From Clostridia bacterium (GTDB lineage: Bacteria > Bacillota > Clostridia > Oscillospirales > CAG-272): a stretch of 64,000 nt of DNA. A model generated the notes under the pieces. It made no database searches. It was not told where the DNA came from and saw only the letters and a program-made list of their open reading frames with translations. The position numbers and the translations under genes were made by a program. The stretch lies in assembly GCA_017407835.1 (NCBI GenBank), contig JAFQVV010000008.1:1-64000 (forward strand). Direction: 5' to 3'. Shown here one piece after another: positions 44,217-51,880 of this stretch (its first letter is position 1; each line of letters starts with the position of its first letter).

Positions 44217-46301
44217 ATGTTCGAAAACTACCGCGTATTCGAGTACACCCTCGCCGGCCGCCCCCTCAAGATCGAGACGGGTAAGATGGCAGGCCTGGCA
44301 AACGGCTCCTGCATGGTGCGCTACGGTGAGACCGCCGTGCTCTGCTGCGCCACCGCATCCGCACGTCCCCGTGACGGCATCGACTTCCTGCCCCTCTCTG
44401 TTGACTTTGAGGAGCGCATGTACGCTGCCGGCAAGATCCCCGGCGGCTACCTCAAGCGCGAGGGCCGTCCTTCCGAGAAGGCTATCCTTGCTTCCCGCGT
44501 CATTGACCGCCCCATCCGTCCTCTCTTCCCCAAGGACCTGCGCAACGACGTTAACCTCTCCCTCACCGTCATGTCGGTCGATCTGGACTGCCAGCCCGAG
44601 ATCGCTGCCATGATCGGTGCTTCCATCGCCCTCTCTATCTCCGACATTCCGTGGAACGGCCCCATCGGCGGCGTCTTCATGGGTCTGGTTGACGGCGAGC
44701 TGGTGGTCAACCCCACCGAGGCACAGCGCGCCAAGTCCGATCTGGATCTGACCGTTGCTGCGTCGATGGAAAAAGTCGTCATGATCGAGGCAGGCGCAAA
44801 CGAGGTCGAGGACGACAAGATGTTCGAGGCCATCATGATGGCGCACGACGAAATCAAGAAGCTGCTCGGCTTCATCAACGAGATTGTTGCCGAGATCGGC
44901 AAGCCCAAGTTTGCTTATCCCTCCTGCGAGCTGAATCACGATATGTTCGACAAGATTTTCGCTTACTGCGAGAAGGATCTGATGTTCGCCCTCGACACCG
45001 ATGACAAGTCGGTCCGCGACGAGCGCATCAAACCCATCTACGACAACATCGTGGAGAAGTTCAGCGAGGAGTATCCCGAGCTGCCCGGTCAGATGGAGGA
45101 GCTGCTCTACAAGATGCAGAAGGTCATCGTCCGCCGCTGGCTGCTGGAGGACGGCAAGCGCGTTGACGGCCGCCGTCTCGACCAGATCCGTCCCCTCGCC
45201 GCTGAGGTTGGCCTTTTCAACCGCGTCCACGGTTCGGGTATGTTCACCCGCGGTCAGACGCAGGTTGTGACCATCGCTACCCTCGGTACTCTCGCCGAGG
45301 CACAGATGCTGGACGGCATCGACAACGAAACCGAGAAGCGCTATATGCACCACTACAACATGCCCGGCTTCTCCACCGGTGAGGCCAAGTCCTCCCGCAG
45401 CCCCGGCCGCCGCGAAATCGGTCACGGCGCCCTGGCTGAGCGTTCGCTGATCCCCGTTCTCCCCTCGGTTGAGGAGTTCCCCTACGCGATGCGCCTGGTT
45501 TCCGAGGTTGTTTCCTCCAACGGTTCCACCTCTCAGGCTTCTGTTTGCGGCTCCACCCTCGCCCTCATGGACGCAGGTGTGCCGATCAAGGCTCCCGTTG
45601 CCGGTATCTCCTGCGGTCTGATCACCGAGGGCGAGCGCTGGATGACCATGATCGACATTCAGGGGCTCGAGGACTTCTACGGCGACATGGACTTCAAGGT
45701 TGCCGGTACCCACAAGGGCATCACCTCCATCCAGATGGACCTCAAGATCGACGGTCTGACCCCCGAGATCATCCGTGAAGCACTTGAGGTCACCCACAAG
45801 GGACGCGACTATATCATCGACGACATCATTCTCAAGGCCATCGAGAAGCCCCGCGAAGATGTCTCCGAGTATGCGCCCAAGATGATCACCATGCACATCA
45901 ACCCCGATAAGATCCGCGAGGTTATCGGTTCGGGCGGTAAGGTCATCCAGAAGATCGTTGCCGACACCGGCGCCAAGATCGACATCGAGGACGACGGCAC
46001 CATCTATATCGCTGCAGTCAACCGCGACTCGGCTTACGCTGCCAAGACCATCATCGACGGCATCGTGTTCGAGCCCGAGGTGGGTGCCATCTACGAGGGT
46101 AAGGTCACCCGCATCATCCCCATCGGTGCTTTCGTTGAGTTTGCCCCCGGCAAGGAGGGCATGGTCCACATCTCCAAGCTGGACAACAAGCGCACCGAAA
46201 AGGTTGAGGATGTGGTCGCTGTCGGCGACACGGTCAAGGTCAAGTACCTGGGCACCGACGAAAAGAACCGCATGAACCTCTCCATGCGCGACGCCAAATA
46301 A
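44217..46301 (+). CDS. pnp: Polynucleotide phosphorylase
   Basis: 694 residues from ATG 44217 with GGAGG upstream. Two RNase PH-like domains are present: the first with RPLFPKDLRNDVNL, the second with GRRLDQIRPLAAEVG, GSGMFTRGQTQVVTIATLG and MDAGVPIKAPVAGISCGLI. They are followed by a KH domain (IREVIGSGGKVIQKIVADTGAKIDIED) and an S1 domain (GAIYEGKVTRIIPIGAFVEFAPGKEGMVHISKL). It degrades RNA 3'-5' with phosphate and is a core part of mRNA turnover. Codon use is strongly biased. The length and domain set are complete. Confidence 0.97.
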   Translation: MFENYRVFEYTLAGRPLKIETGKMAGLANGSCMVRYGETAVLCCATASARPRDGIDFLPLSVDFEERMYAAGKIPGGYLKREGRPSEKAILASRVIDRPIRPLFPKDLRNDVNLSLTVMSVDLDCQPEIAAMIGASIALSISDIPWNGPIGGVFMGLVDGELVVNPTEAQRAKSDLDLTVAASMEKVVMIEAGANEVEDDKMFEAIMMAHDEIKKLLGFINEIVAEIGKPKFAYPSCELNHDMFDKIFAYCEKDLMFALDTDDKSVRDERIKPIYDNIVEKFSEEYPELPGQMEELLYKMQKVIVRRWLLEDGKRVDGRRLDQIRPLAAEVGLFNRVHGSGMFTRGQTQVVTIATLGTLAEAQMLDGIDNETEKRYMHHYNMPGFSTGEAKSSRSPGRREIGHGALAERSLIPVLPSVEEFPYAMRLVSEVVSSNGSTSQASVCGSTLALMDAGVPIKAPVAGISCGLITEGERWMTMIDIQGLEDFYGDMDFKVAGTHKGITSIQMDLKIDGLTPEIIREALEVTHKGRDYIIDDIILKAIEKPREDVSEYAPKMITMHINPDKIREVIGSGGKVIQKIVADTGAKIDIEDDGTIYIAAVNRDSAYAAKTIIDGIVFEPEVGAIYEGKVTRIIPIGAFVEFAPGKEGMVHISKLDNKRTEKVEDVVAVGDTVKVKYLGTDEKNRMNLSMRDAK

Positions 46302-46382
46302 ACCCAAACCGTCAGGGCTGTCCGCGAGGGCAGCCCTTTGCGCACAAACTGCTCCATCATACCAAACAAGGAGGATCTGCAT

Positions 46383-47474
46383 ATGAACAACCCCAACTAC
46401 AACCGTCGGATCAATGAGCGCATCCGCCGCCGTCGCCGCCGCGCAACGGTGCTGACCATTTTCTTCTTTGTTATCATTCTGCTCTCTCTGCTGTCGGTCT
46501 TTGCCGTTCTGCAGATCCGCGAGCATCTGGACGACCGCGAGGAAAACAATCCCCCCGATATTACCGATCAAACGGTGCAGACCACCGAGCCCGCAGACCA
46601 AACGACAACGGCACCCATTGAGCAAACCACCGCTGCGCCCGAAACCGATCCGCCCGCGCCCCTTGTCACCTACACCACCGTCACCCTTACCCGCGATGCG
46701 ATCACGCAGGGCGATTTGATTCTGGTCAACGCCGATCTGCCCTACACCTTCCCCCTGACCGAAGGACATTTAACCACAGTTTACGGCAACAAGAGCCGGG
46801 GCTATCAGCTCGGCTCGGCACAGGATAAGCTTGACACCGATGTACTCGCCGCCCTCAACACCGCCGCCGATGCCTTCCTCGCCGAGACGGGGGAGACGGG
46901 GCTTCTGCTGGCGAACAACGGCGCTTACCGCAGCTATGCGGCGCAGGAAGATCTGTACGCAAGACGTGTTGCGCAGTACGGCGAGGAAGAGGCGGCGAAA
47001 TACGTCGCGCTGCCCGGCGTCAGCGAGCACCACACCGGGCTTGCCTTTGATCTTGCACTCTACATCGACGGCAAAACCTATGCGCTGGATGCATTTGATG
47101 CCTATGACTGGATTCCCGAAAATTTCCCCCGCTATGGCTTTATTCTGCGCTATCCTGCAAACAAAATTGCCCAGACCGGCATCGGCTACGAGCCCTGGCA
47201 CTTCCGCTATGTGGGCATTCCTCACGCGGTCTACATGACGGCCAACAACCTTTGCCTTGAGGAATATATCAATGTTCTGCGCGCCTATCAGGCGACGGGA
47301 GAACATCTCTTCGTCGAATCGGACGGCCGCCGCTACGAGATCTGGTATGTCCCCTTCGCCGTTGAGGCGGAAACCACCTCCATCCTCATCCCCGACGGTG
47401 TCCCCTACTCCATCTCGGGCAACAACCGTGACGGATTCATCGTCACCCTCACCCACAATTCCACCGCACAGTAA
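46383..47474 (+). CDS. Membrane-anchored VanY-type D-alanyl-D-alanine carboxypeptidase
   Basis: 363 residues from ATG 46383, behind AAGGAGG. A very basic N-terminus (RRRRRRAT) precedes a single membrane helix (VLTIFFFVIILLSLLSVFAVL), so the rest is outside the cell. A Thr/Pro/Glu linker follows (about 50-100). The VanY (peptidase M15B) domain carries GAYRSYAAQEDLY, PGVSEHHTGLAFDLALY (SEHxxG-type zinc motif with Asp) and GYEPWHFRYVG. It trims the terminal D-Ala from peptidoglycan stem peptides. It starts 80 bases after pnp and precedes a lipoprotein gene by 12 bases. Confidence 0.9.
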   Translation: MNNPNYNRRINERIRRRRRRATVLTIFFFVIILLSLLSVFAVLQIREHLDDREENNPPDITDQTVQTTEPADQTTTAPIEQTTAAPETDPPAPLVTYTTVTLTRDAITQGDLILVNADLPYTFPLTEGHLTTVYGNKSRGYQLGSAQDKLDTDVLAALNTAADAFLAETGETGLLLANNGAYRSYAAQEDLYARRVAQYGEEEAAKYVALPGVSEHHTGLAFDLALYIDGKTYALDAFDAYDWIPENFPRYGFILRYPANKIAQTGIGYEPWHFRYVGIPHAVYMTANNLCLEEYINVLRAYQATGEHLFVESDGRRYEIWYVPFAVEAETTSILIPDGVPYSISGNNRDGFIVTLTHNSTAQ

Positions 47475-47486
47475 CGGAGGCAGACC

Positions 47487-48929
47487 ATGCCAAACCTTTT
47501 CCTTCGCGTGCTGAGTACCGTCTGCGTACTCTGCATCTGCCTTTGCTCCTGCTCACTCGTTGTCATCGAGCAAGACGGCACTCACGCCGATCGCACCCCT
47601 TCCACCACAGGAGTTGGTGCAACAACCGATACCCCCTACACCGCGCCCGATCGCCCGGATGCCGCAGAGACAGCCGCATCTGCCCTCGCCGCACTGCCCG
47701 ATGCCGATTTTACGGGGCTTTCGCTGATCGTCGCGTCGGCGGGGTACAACCCTCTCTTCCCCACTGCCGGCGAGCGTGCCGATGACCGTGCAAAGCTGGC
47801 CCGCAATGCTGCGGTCAGTGAGCGCTATGGCGTAACTTTTATCCCCGCCGCGTCGGATGTCGACACGATTTATGCGGAGACACTCGCCGCGAAAAATTCG
47901 GGGATGTATTACGCAGATATTCTCGTACTGCCCGCCAATCAGGTCGGTCGCTTTGCCGCCGCCGGACTTCTGCGCAACCTCAACAACCTCCCCTTCTGGT
48001 CGAACACCACTGATGCATATGGAGCTGACGCCGCACAGGGGGGCGCAAATCACGCGATCTACGCCGATCTTGGCGCCGCGATGCTCGATCACGACCGTCT
48101 GCCCGCCATCCTCTTCAACCGAACGCTGGCCGAGTCGCTGGGCTATGATCTCTACGCCGCCGTGGAGTCGGGCACCTGGACATGGGAACTGTATCTGCAG
48201 GCTGCCGCCGATGCAGCCGCACTCGATGGCGTCTCGGGACACGGCATCTCTCCCACAGATACCAACCGCTACAGCGATCTCCTTGCCGGCTCGACGGGAC
48301 TTCATCTGGTGGACAACACCGAGGGACAAACGCCCACGCTGACACTGCCCGAAAATCTTGCCGAAATTGACACCCTGCTCCGCCGTCTGCGCGGAGACAA
48401 TTCAGGCTTCACCGGGCAGGCAGGCAATGAAATCGCCGCGCTGCAAAACTTTGCCGAGGGCAAGCTGCTCTTCTGCTGCACCAATCTGGAGTATGTCGAT
48501 TGGCTGTATGATTCAGGGGCCGAGTGGGGCGTGCTTCCCCTGCCCGGCAGCGGAGACGGCAGCTACCACACCCCGACGGGCGCATCGGCACCTGTTCTTT
48601 GTGTGACCGAAAACAACAACAAATTTGAGCAGACAGGGCTGATTGTCGCCGCCCTCAACGCCGCGTCAATCGATGTGATCACCGATGCCTACATCACCGA
48701 TCGCCTGCAGAATCGCCTGCGCGACTGGGAGTCGGCGGCGATGATCGAGCTGATCGCCGACTCGGCATCCTATGATCTTCCCGTGCTCTATGCGTCGGGA
48801 ATGCCCTCCCTCGCATCAGCTGCCATTGCCTCGGTGCGGGATGCTGCCGCGGGGGGATATCCCCTCTCCACCCTCGTCAAAGCACGAAGCTATTACGCCA
48901 ATATCGAGCTTGCCCGCCTCTTTGGATAA
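47487..48929 (+). CDS. Solute-binding-like lipoprotein
   Basis: 480 residues. The signal peptide ends in the lipobox CLCSC-S. After a Thr/Pro-rich spacer, the body (about 75-480) has the layout of a family 1 extracellular solute-binding protein. Relevant segments are ADILVLPANQVGRFAAAGLLRNLNNLPFW, LPAILFNRTLAESLGYDLYAAVESGTWTWELYLQAA (the typical 'W-tWdel' element) and FAEGKLLFCCTNLEYVDWL. No ABC permease or ATPase genes are adjacent, so it may be an orphan receptor or cooperate with a distant transporter. It is 12 bases from the VanY gene and probably in the same operon. Confidence 0.75.
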   Translation: MPNLFLRVLSTVCVLCICLCSCSLVVIEQDGTHADRTPSTTGVGATTDTPYTAPDRPDAAETAASALAALPDADFTGLSLIVASAGYNPLFPTAGERADDRAKLARNAAVSERYGVTFIPAASDVDTIYAETLAAKNSGMYYADILVLPANQVGRFAAAGLLRNLNNLPFWSNTTDAYGADAAQGGANHAIYADLGAAMLDHDRLPAILFNRTLAESLGYDLYAAVESGTWTWELYLQAAADAAALDGVSGHGISPTDTNRYSDLLAGSTGLHLVDNTEGQTPTLTLPENLAEIDTLLRRLRGDNSGFTGQAGNEIAALQNFAEGKLLFCCTNLEYVDWLYDSGAEWGVLPLPGSGDGSYHTPTGASAPVLCVTENNNKFEQTGLIVAALNAASIDVITDAYITDRLQNRLRDWESAAMIELIADSASYDLPVLYASGMPSLASAAIASVRDAAAGGYPLSTLVKARSYYANIELARLFG

Positions 48930-48953
48930 TCGAGTTCTGTCGCCGAAAATCTC

Positions 48954-48982
48954 TTGACAAATCCCCCCGACTATGGTATAAT
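48954..48982 (+). promoter_or_regulatory. Consensus promoter of tRNA-Gln
   Basis: TTGACA (48954-48959), a 17-base spacer and TATAAT (48977-48982), ten bases before the tRNA. Confidence 0.9.
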
Positions 48983-48992
48983 ACTGCCATAT

Positions 48993-49070
48993 TGGGGTAT
49001 CGCCAAGCCGGTTAAGGCACAAGACTTTGACTCTTGCATTCCGCTGGTTCGAATCCAGCTACCCCAGCCA
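48993..49070 (+). tRNA. tRNA-Gln (anticodon TTG)
   Basis: Acceptor TGGGGTA pairs with TACCCCA, followed by G and an encoded CCA (49068-49070). The anticodon stem CAAGA/TCTTG holds loop CTTTGAC, so the anticodon is TTG. The T arm GCTGG-TTCGAAT-CCAGC is perfect. An AT-rich accessory block begins directly downstream, and an inverted copy of part of this T arm recurs at 49207. Confidence 0.95.
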
Positions 49071-49111
49071 TGTTGAGTGTCTGATTTAGACGCAGGCACG
49101 AAAAAACGAGA

Positions 49112-49146
49112 AAAACGGAGATTTCGAGAGATTTCTCCGTTTTTTC
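49112..49146 (+). terminator. Terminator after tRNA-Gln
   Basis: AAAACGGAGA (49112-49121) pairs with TCTCCGTTTT (49134-49143), followed by more T. Confidence 0.8.
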
Positions 49147-49201
49147 GATTCTAAAGTTTTTCGGAATTTTGTAGATGCATTTCGGGCATTTGGGATCTAT
49201 A

Positions 49202-49254
49202 GACAGATTCGAACCAGCGAAACACTTGAAATATTTACAAAATTTTGATATAAT
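49202..49254 (+). promoter_or_regulatory. Cassette-1 promoter with inverted tRNA-Gln T-arm segment
   Basis: GATTCGAACCAGCG at 49207-49220 is the exact reverse complement of part of the tRNA-Gln T arm (49042-49055). TTGAAA (49226-49231), a 17-base spacer and TATAAT (49249-49254) follow. The same block occurs at 49933-49985. Confidence 0.7.
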
Positions 49255-49305
49255 GAAAAAACAAGGAGGATAACTACCACGACCCCAAAAGAACAATGTG
49301 AAGTA

Positions 49306-49695
49306 TTGTTAGATAAATTACTCCCGTTTGCAGAAAATCAAATGAAGAAGTATCGCGAATTCTACCCGTTTGCCGCCGTTATTCTTATGGATGATTCTAT
49401 AGAATTGACAAGTAGCTATGACGGTAACGAACATCCCGAATCAAAAGACGTTCTTGCTGACTTGATAAAAATACACAAGCAATTGGCTGCCGAAGGAAAA
49501 ATAAAAGTAAGCGGTATTGTTTGGAATGCGGGTATAGCTTCCGCAGATGGCAAACCCGCCGATGCTATTATCGTAAGCTTGGAACACAAAGACGATTATT
49601 CTGTTATTGTCGGCGAGCCGTATAAAATTGGTCTTTTCAAAAAAATCACTTTTGGCAACTTGTTTGCAATGGAAGGAAAACACGATATTTTTTAA
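49306..49695 (+). CDS. Immunity-like protein, start codon apparently altered
   Basis: The only standard in-frame start is TTG 49306 (129 residues), but it has no ribosome site. A perfect AGGAGG at 49264-49269 points instead to 49276-49281, where the frame reads ACC ACG and continues TPKEQCEVLLDKLLPFAENQM. So an original ATG has probably mutated, or ACG 49279 is used. The segment LLPFAENQMKKYREFYPFAAVILMDDSIEL resembles the start of small immunity-type proteins found in polymorphic-toxin loci of Firmicutes; this is from memory of such sequences and is tentative. No toxin gene is present. It is AT-rich compared with the core genome and forms the first of three single-gene units. Confidence 0.55.
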   Translation: MLDKLLPFAENQMKKYREFYPFAAVILMDDSIELTSSYDGNEHPESKDVLADLIKIHKQLAAEGKIKVSGIVWNAGIASADGKPADAIIVSLEHKDDYSVIVGEPYKIGLFKKITFGNLFAMEGKHDIF

Positions 49696-49707
49696 GAATA
49701 CATAGGT

Positions 49708-49820
49708 TTCGTTTACAAGCATGGCGTTGCACCCCGAAAGATAGCGGTCAAGTGCAGCTCCCATCATCGCCAAGGGGTAAGTCTACCCTCTTTAAAATCG
49801 GTGTGCATCTAAATTGGCCA
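49708..49820 (+). repeat. Cassette 3' repeat, copy 1
   Basis: A 68-base block (49708-49775) matches 50996-51063 at 61 of 68 positions without gaps. Both copies are followed 28 bases later by a T(G/A)CATCTAAAT motif (49804; 51092). In copy 1 TGCATCTAAATTGGC occurs twice (49804-49818 and 49831-49845), reminiscent of the repeated ends of IS21-type elements. A terminator follows at 49856-49885. Together with that, it fills the 326-base gap to the next gene. Confidence 0.75.
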
Positions 49821-49855
49821 CACACGGTTTTGCATCTAAATTGGCGTTACACCAC

Positions 49856-49885
49856 AAATCCCCGAGGACTTGTCCTTGGGGATTT
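49856..49885 (+). terminator. Terminator of cassette 1
   Basis: AAATCCCC-GAGGAC pairs with GTCCTT-GGGGATTT, followed by ACTTTTTCAC. Confidence 0.75.
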
Positions 49886-49932
49886 ACTTTTTCACTTTTC
49901 ACTCTTCACTTTTTACTAATTCGGAGGAGGTG

Positions 49933-49985
49933 GACAGATTCGAACTTGCGAAACAATTGAAACATTCAAATTTCTATGGTATAAT
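49933..49985 (+). promoter_or_regulatory. Cassette-2 promoter, homologous to the cassette-1 promoter
   Basis: Shares with 49202-49254 the GACAGATTCGAAC...GCGAAACA block directly upstream of TTGAAA (49957-49962), a 17-base spacer and TATAAT (49980-49985). The spacers differ, so the conserved part is the upstream block and both hexamers. Confidence 0.7.
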
Positions 49986-50021
49986 ATGTCTAAACCATAT
50001 TGAAAGGAGGCTTTCAGAACA

Positions 50022-50993
50022 GTGAATGAACGAAAGTGGTATCGAAAGATATTCATGGTTTTAATCGTGGTTGTATTTTCTCCCTTTATTATCACAGGTA
50101 TTATCATCTGCGGAATTGCTGCCTTGTTTCAAATACCAAACAACAAAAAAGAATACAAAAATTCTCGATACTATGCAGATTTCAATCAAACGTTTATGAC
50201 AAGCATTCTGTTCTCTCCGCAATATCGTTTTTACAATTCCGCCAAGAGACGCAATCTGCCTTTGCACTATATCAAACAAGAGTCAAACGGTTTTGAATAT
50301 TTTATCTATAACGATACTATTTACATTTTCCCTGATTTTAATCAAATAGATCTCAACGAGGAAGAAACCAAATGGCAAGTGGATTATGATGGCAATTGGA
50401 ATTCTTTTGATGAATGCTATGCAAATTTGCTTGCTAAATTAGAAAGGACATATGATTATCCTGTAAAGTTACTTGTTGAGAGAAATATGTTTCCCAAATT
50501 GAACTTAAACGATATAATGATTCCGGAATGTATTTTTATTACTTGGAATTATGAAAATACATTTGAAAATGAAGATTCTGCGTTAAAAATGGTTATCCCG
50601 AAAAGTTCTAAAGAACTCTATGATATGATGCTGCAAACACCGGATCTGTGCGGCAAATTTGAACTCGCCAAAAACAATGGAAATATCGTGTGGAATGTCC
50701 ATAAAAATATTAGAATTCAAATCAGTGTGAATACAGAAGATTGCTATCTCGGTGTAAACAAAATGCTTTTCGGGAGAATTGAAAGCAGTATCATGCATTG
50801 GCATCCCACAATATTTGAAATTTACGACGAGGTTTGCAAAATCGGCAAGCGCGGAAATGTTTTAGTTCTTCGTTCAACTTGGATCGGTAGCACTTTGCTG
50901 TACGCAGGCACAAAAGACAATTGTCCTTATCTCCCAAACCAAAAGTATTTGTTCGGAAAATACTACTATTTAGAGGCGAATTGTATTACATAA
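50022..50993 (+). CDS. Membrane-anchored protein of unknown function in the cassette array
   Basis: 323 residues from GTG 50022, with AGGAGG 11 bases upstream. One N-terminal membrane helix (IFMVLIVVVFSPFIITGIIICGIAALF) is followed by a charged, AT-rich-coded soluble domain of about 290 residues containing many aromatic residues (FIYNDTIYIFPDFNQIDLNEEE, ECIFITWNYENTFENED, LFGKYYYLEANCIT). I recognise no family. Base composition and Asn/Lys-rich coding differ sharply from the neighbouring core genes. Its own promoter upstream and the 3' repeat downstream mark it as an independent unit. A role in immunity or defence is inferred only from its neighbours. Confidence 0.6.
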   Translation: MNERKWYRKIFMVLIVVVFSPFIITGIIICGIAALFQIPNNKKEYKNSRYYADFNQTFMTSILFSPQYRFYNSAKRRNLPLHYIKQESNGFEYFIYNDTIYIFPDFNQIDLNEEETKWQVDYDGNWNSFDECYANLLAKLERTYDYPVKLLVERNMFPKLNLNDIMIPECIFITWNYENTFENEDSALKMVIPKSSKELYDMMLQTPDLCGKFELAKNNGNIVWNVHKNIRIQISVNTEDCYLGVNKMLFGRIESSIMHWHPTIFEIYDEVCKIGKRGNVLVLRSTWIGSTLLYAGTKDNCPYLPNQKYLFGKYYYLEANCIT

Positions 50994-50995
50994 AA

Positions 50996-51108
50996 TTCGT
51001 TTGCAAGCATGGCATTGCCCCTCGGAAGATAGCGGTCAAGTGCAACCCCCATCATCGCCAAGGTATTCGTGTATTCGTTGCAAAATAAATGTACATCTAA
51101 ATCAAACA
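50996..51108 (+). repeat. Cassette 3' repeat, copy 2
   Basis: Homologous to 49708-49820 (first 68 bases 90% identical), with a more decayed TACATCTAAAT motif at 51092. A terminator follows at 51120-51149. Confidence 0.75.
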
Positions 51109-51119
51109 TACATCCCCAA

Positions 51120-51149
51120 AATCCGAAAGCATAGGCTTTCGGATTTTTC
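51120..51149 (+). terminator. Terminator of cassette 2
   Basis: AATCCGAAAGC (51120-51130) pairs perfectly with GCTTTCGGATT (51135-51145), then TTTCC. Confidence 0.85.
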
Positions 51150-51188
51150 CTTTGTGGGCAGCGATTCGCTCGGTGCGAGAAGATACGG

Positions 51189-51217
51189 TTGATTTTTGAC
51201 CGAAAGTATGCTATGAT
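51189..51217 (+). promoter_or_regulatory. Promoter of the SUKH gene
   Basis: TTGATT (51189-51194), a 17-base spacer and TATGAT (51212-51217). It lacks the T-arm-like block found at the other two cassette promoters. Confidence 0.5.
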
Positions 51218-51240
51218 AGATACAGAAAGGCGGTGTTTTC

Positions 51241-51816
51241 ATGGACAATTACGCGATGATTGAAAAATTGAAGGCGGTGGGCGTTCAGTTTGCGGATGGG
51301 CTTTCCCAAGCGCAAATTACCAATATTGAAGAAGCTTTTCAATTTCATTTCCCCAAGGAGATTTCGGCATTTTTGTCTTGTGCCTATCCTGTCGGCGCAA
51401 ATTTCTTTGATTATCGAGATACATCTCCGAGCAATATCCGTTTTTTCAACGAGTTTCAACAAAACATAAAAGAAACATTTCTCTTTGACATTGAGCATGA
51501 CGCCGATTGGTTACAGTATTTGCTGGAAGAAGCTTTAGGTACGTTTTCAGAGATAAACACCTTCAAAGATGCGGTCCTCCGGGCTTTGGAAGACAGTCCT
51601 CGATTGATTCCTTTTTACGCGCATCGCTGCTTTTTGGACGGCATGGACGGGATGCCCATCATCTCCTTCTGGCAGGCTGTAGATACCGTATTCTACGGCT
51701 CTGATTTTGAAAATTATCTGGAAAATGAATTTCTGACGCCCGACCATCAGCACAAGCTCGGTGAGATTTCGGACAACATGAAAAATACGGGAATTTGGTA
51801 TCACATTATATGGTAA
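51241..51816 (+). CDS. SMI1/KNR4 (SUKH) family protein
   Basis: 191 residues from ATG 51241. The SUKH core is visible as LSQAQITNIEEAFQFHFPKEISAFLSCAYPVGANFFDYRD, typical of the family's first helix-strand unit, with FYAHRCFLDGMDGMPIISFWQAVDTVFYGSDFENYLENEFL towards the end. SUKH proteins are best known as immunity proteins against nuclease and other polymorphic toxins and often occur as orphans in arrays. No cognate toxin is encoded here. It is the third single-gene unit of the AT-rich block beside tRNA-Gln. Confidence 0.8.
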   Translation: MDNYAMIEKLKAVGVQFADGLSQAQITNIEEAFQFHFPKEISAFLSCAYPVGANFFDYRDTSPSNIRFFNEFQQNIKETFLFDIEHDADWLQYLLEEALGTFSEINTFKDAVLRALEDSPRLIPFYAHRCFLDGMDGMPIISFWQAVDTVFYGSDFENYLENEFLTPDHQHKLGEISDNMKNTGIWYHIIW

Positions 51817-51880
51817 ATATTTGCACCTCCCTCGCCTGTGAAGGGGTGCGCGCAAATTCAGCAGAAAGGACAACACACCG

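Noticed and set aside
44076..46769. 897-codon open frame antisense to pnp
   Set aside because: It is a shadow of the strongly biased high-GC pnp gene; the pnp strand carries all family motifs and a ribosome site.
49012..49296. 94-codon minus-strand frame across tRNA-Gln ending AGVAGFEPAECKSQSLVP
   Set aside because: It is the well-known false protein produced by translating a tRNA gene backwards.
49071..51820. Prophage or integrative element at tRNA-Gln
   Set aside because: No integrase, excisionase or structural gene and no direct repeat of the tRNA 3' end is seen; only single-gene cassettes are present.
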